From the NCBI RefSeq assembly GCF_047948215.1, contig NC_134455.1:78560189-78624188 (forward strand): DNA of 64,000 nucleotides, given 5' to 3'. The position numbers and the translations under genes are program-made. Positions 61,461-64,000 of this stretch are shown here, in pieces. The stretch's first letter is position 1. Every line of letters begins with the position of its first letter. The notes under the pieces are model-generated. The model had not been told where the DNA came from, searched no databases, and was given only the letters and a program-made list of their open reading frames with translations. Source of the stretch: Lycorma delicatula (lineage: Eukaryota; Arthropoda; Insecta; Hemiptera; Fulgoridae).

Positions 61461-62429
61461 AACTTCTCACATTAACTAAACTCCCTAAACAGTTTCTGTC
61501 AGTCCCAAATCAACCAACAACAGTTTTCATTGTAACCATTTTTTTACTTATTAGAACTACAAATATCATATCCTAAATAAATAAAGCTATAAATATTACA
61601 TATCCTGGATAAATAAAATCTTAAAGGATAAAAAATTTACAATTACTTTGTAAAATTGTAAATGACATTTATTAAAAATTAACGAATAATATCTATCTTT
61701 TAAAAACGAAAATTTCGGCCTCAGAATTGCTATAGGAAAAACATTTTGCGATCCTACAAGCCCGTATAGATCCAAAATAAGTACTAAGAATGTAAATTAC
61801 CTATTTATTTTACGTAACCTAATTAATGTAAAACATAATATTTTTGGACGAATTGGCAGTCATTCATTATCAAAGAGTGTAATAATTATGGTAAGAACAC
61901 TTAATAAATATTGTAATACTTGCAGGTAGTCCGCAGCTTCGCTCGCGAACTATGATTGTTGTAACAGTTGTAGAGTTTATAAATCCCTAATAGTATGTAT
62001 AAAAAATATTTTTTAGTATGATTTACGAATATTCAAAATATGAAGTAATAGATTCATCATTCATATGCCCTCGATACGTAAAATTACTATTTGATAATTT
62101 TTATATATCTATAAACATGCGTAACACGATTCATATAAACAGAGAGATAGATGTAATCTTTATTTCTCTAAAATAATACGTATAGTGTTTTTATACACAT
62201 TTTTACACCTGTGCCAGCGCCTCGTTATAAACTATATTTTTCACAGCAAATAAAGATCTTGTTGCTCTTGCTTTACTCGAGAACACACCACATGTAGAGT
62301 AGTGCAAAATAAGTTAACTCATTTGAATTTTGGATTACATATCTATTTTTAAATTTAAGATTTACAGTTCTTAACGGGAAAAGCTTTTTTTTTTAAATAT
62401 CCTCATAAAAAATAGTTACAAAGATTTAA
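61461..62429. other. AT-rich spacer
   Basis: It includes GCTTCGCTCGCGAACTATGATTG (61934 region), a fragment reminiscent of dispersed repeats, but with no second copy here. No gene. Confidence 0.45.
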
Positions 62430-63250
62430 ATCTGGGCTCAAAGATGGCCAAAAGAAAACTCTATTGTGGCGGCCTGGATAGCGATTTGAAATTACGCGAT
62501 TAAAAATTTGAATTTAACAAAGCGGTGTGAGGGGTTGCCTCATCTTGAATAAGCCATTCAGTATCTAGAGGCAACACAGTTGCAAGTAGTTTGTGTAGAA
62601 AATTATTCCTTAATATAGCCACATAGCGTTGTGAATTAACTATGTCGTCGAAAAACACTGGCCCTATCAATCCGTGACTTGATAAAATTCCCGACACGGT
62701 TACTTTAGGCCCACGTTATTGTTTTTCATGTGCGACTTGTGGTGATACTGTCACCTAAAAGCGGAAATTTGTTAACAGAGATATCAACATGAAAATAGAC
62801 CTCGTCTAAAACTAAGTATTGAACACAACATCCATCATCTTCCCATCCGACCAGTGTGCAAACTCCAATTTTTGTTTGCTTTGTACTGTAAGATGGAGTA
62901 CATTCCCATTTCTCTTGAAGCTTGCCGTGAAGTCTTTTCCGTATTACGTTGCCTGGCAACTCGAAGTGTTTCAATATTTTTTGAAGAACGAACGGGAGCT
63001 GCTTCAGGTCGGTTCTTGTTTTTTTACTACATTCTTCCTCAAATTTACGATATAAACGGAGAATGGTGTTTCTGTTGCAATCCGTCAAGTGTTAAAATGA
63101 GCTTGAAATCGTCGCCGAGTCACTAAAACACGTTTTGATTCAGCATAAAGAAGCAAAACTTTAACGCGGTATGAATTAGACAAATGTCCGTGATCAGCCA
63201 GCCATTGCTCAACAATAACTGGGTGTTGCGGAATCACAAACGAATACAAA
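62430..63250 (-). pseudogene. Broken Tc1/mariner-like transposase, near full length
   Basis: On the minus strand, in order: an N-terminal helix-turn-helix region (IRQHPVIVEQWLADHG, LVTRRRFQAHFNT, then NTILRLYRKFEEE), a linker ending in HGKLQEKWECTPSYSTKQTK, the first catalytic block (YLVLDEVYFHVDISVNKF), GLIGPVFFDDIVNSQRYVAI, and WLIQDEATPHTALLNSNFLI with the second catalytic Asp (QD). After a stop, SFGHL-like remnants of the WPPRSPDLTP region follow near 62440. At least two frameshifts and several stops break it. The upstream regulatory ends and inverted repeats were not identified. It belongs to a different lineage from 17925-18605: the wording around both Asp blocks differs. Confidence 0.85.
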
Positions 63251-63567
63251 GACTAGGCAACATGTACCGGTAACTCCAAAAAAATGGGGTTACGCATGCA
63301 CAATATGAAACACGAGATAAAAGACATTTACTTATAATCGACTTCATAAATGTGTCAATTTATCGTGGGCAATTATCCCTATCCTCTACAATTGCCCATG
63401 CGAAAAGCAAGCAGCTCCTAAATCTACACCAGCTGTAAAGTTTGACCTTTAACTTATTGACGGTCATTGAAAATATATATTAAGTGGAAACTGGAGTCTA
63501 AACGGAAGGTTATAACTTGTAGGTATAACTTTACCTTATAGGTACATTAAACTCAATGCGTCCATAA
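63251..63567. other. Spacer with a short hairpin
   Basis: TGGGCAATT / AATTGCCCA (63366-63399) forms a 9-bp stem with about 16 nt between arms. Possibly part of the transposon's flank. Confidence 0.4.
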
Positions 63568-63677
63568 ACCTTTTTGATTAACTCCGCCATTGAAGAAACT
63601 GTAAGATATAATGATGGCAACAGCGAGGAGGAGCAAGTAATGTGGCGCACTGTCGAACTTCTGGGCGTGTCAAAAAG
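63568..63677 (+). CDS. Weak candidate exon, unrecognised
   Basis: Seen: a plus frame reads TFLINSAIEETVRYNDGNSE then EEQVMWRTVELLGVSK and meets AAAAG|GTAAAT at 63678. Without splicing the next codons are AGG TAA (stop at 63681). The peptide has an acidic stretch (NSEEEQ) and a helical end, and GC is raised. There is no good acceptor upstream (CGCCATTGAAG is poor), and it lies about 300 bp from a transposon fossil, so it may be part of that element. Not recognised. Confidence 0.22.
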
Positions 63678-63681
63678 GTAA

Positions 63682-64000
63682 ATGAATAAAACTTATAATA
63701 ATTCCGGTTCTTTTTAACATATCGATAATAAAAAAAGTGGACACCCTTTTGCCCAGCGCCTGTTTTAAGCGAGCAAAGTATCTTAGAAAACGGTTCTGCA
63801 GAAAACGGTTCTTAGAAAATGGGATTAGCGAGGAAAAAATGTAATAATCAAATATTTTAAAAAAATAAATCTAAAACTTGTTAACAAAAATTAATTAAAT
63901 TTCCTATATATAATGAAACATTTTAGATGATACAAATCAATTAGAAATAATCAGAACCTTTTTAAAAAAAAAAATATTTTCTTAAGATAAGTAATTCAGA
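63682..64000. other. AT-rich spacer to window end
   Basis: It holds a small direct repeat GAAAACGGTTCT (63785, 63801). No gene. Confidence 0.5.

Overview
This window is AT-rich eukaryotic nuclear DNA. It is packed with A/T runs, dinucleotide microsatellites, tRNA-derived SINEs and decayed retrotransposons and transposons, and has no operon-like or long open gene structure. The mix (two related tRNA-type SINE families, jockey-like LINE ends, RTE-like LINE remnants, Tc1/mariner-like and hAT-like fossils) points to an insect, most likely a hemipteran. That placement is inference from the repeat flavour; no species-diagnostic gene was found. No complete gene is visible.

Layout. 1-2700: two exon-like blocks (58-181, 776-902) with good splice signals and matching phase, a weaker third (2312-2436), and a near-perfect palindrome (2499-2544). 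2700-8950: mostly featureless AT-rich DNA. 8950-14800: SINE cluster, including a SINE-A nested in a SINE-B with both target-site duplications intact, and two members of a hairpin-led repeat. 17900-21200: a broken Tc1/mariner-like transposase, a 387-bp GC-rich insert of unknown family with a perfect 15-bp target duplication, and a jockey-like reverse-transcriptase (RT) fragment. 22700-26300: a LINE 3' tail, a SINE and the end of a hAT-like element. 27672-27844 (minus): a candidate terminal exon. 29200-30240: a SINE-B ending in a 58-nt hairpin and a diverged tandem duplication. 32165-34600: a perfect 22-bp hairpin, another SINE and an RT fragment. 37200-39200: two further LINE fossils of different type. 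40459-41065: hairpin-led repeat. 43805-44460: a LINE 3' end next to a possible regulatory cluster. 47776-52345: two jockey-like RT remnants, a composite microsatellite and a hairpin-led repeat. 54892-56600: a SINE and a LINE end with a trinucleotide tail. 57364-63677: several short exon-like blocks, a motif-rich GC-elevated stretch (61205-61460) and a second transposase fossil.

How it fits together: the sequence reads as large introns or intergenic DNA shaped by successive insertions. The LINEs are the plausible source of the enzymes that moved the SINEs. The short exon-like blocks are the only hints of host genes. They are offered as candidates, since short open frames also occur by chance and splicing could not be tested.
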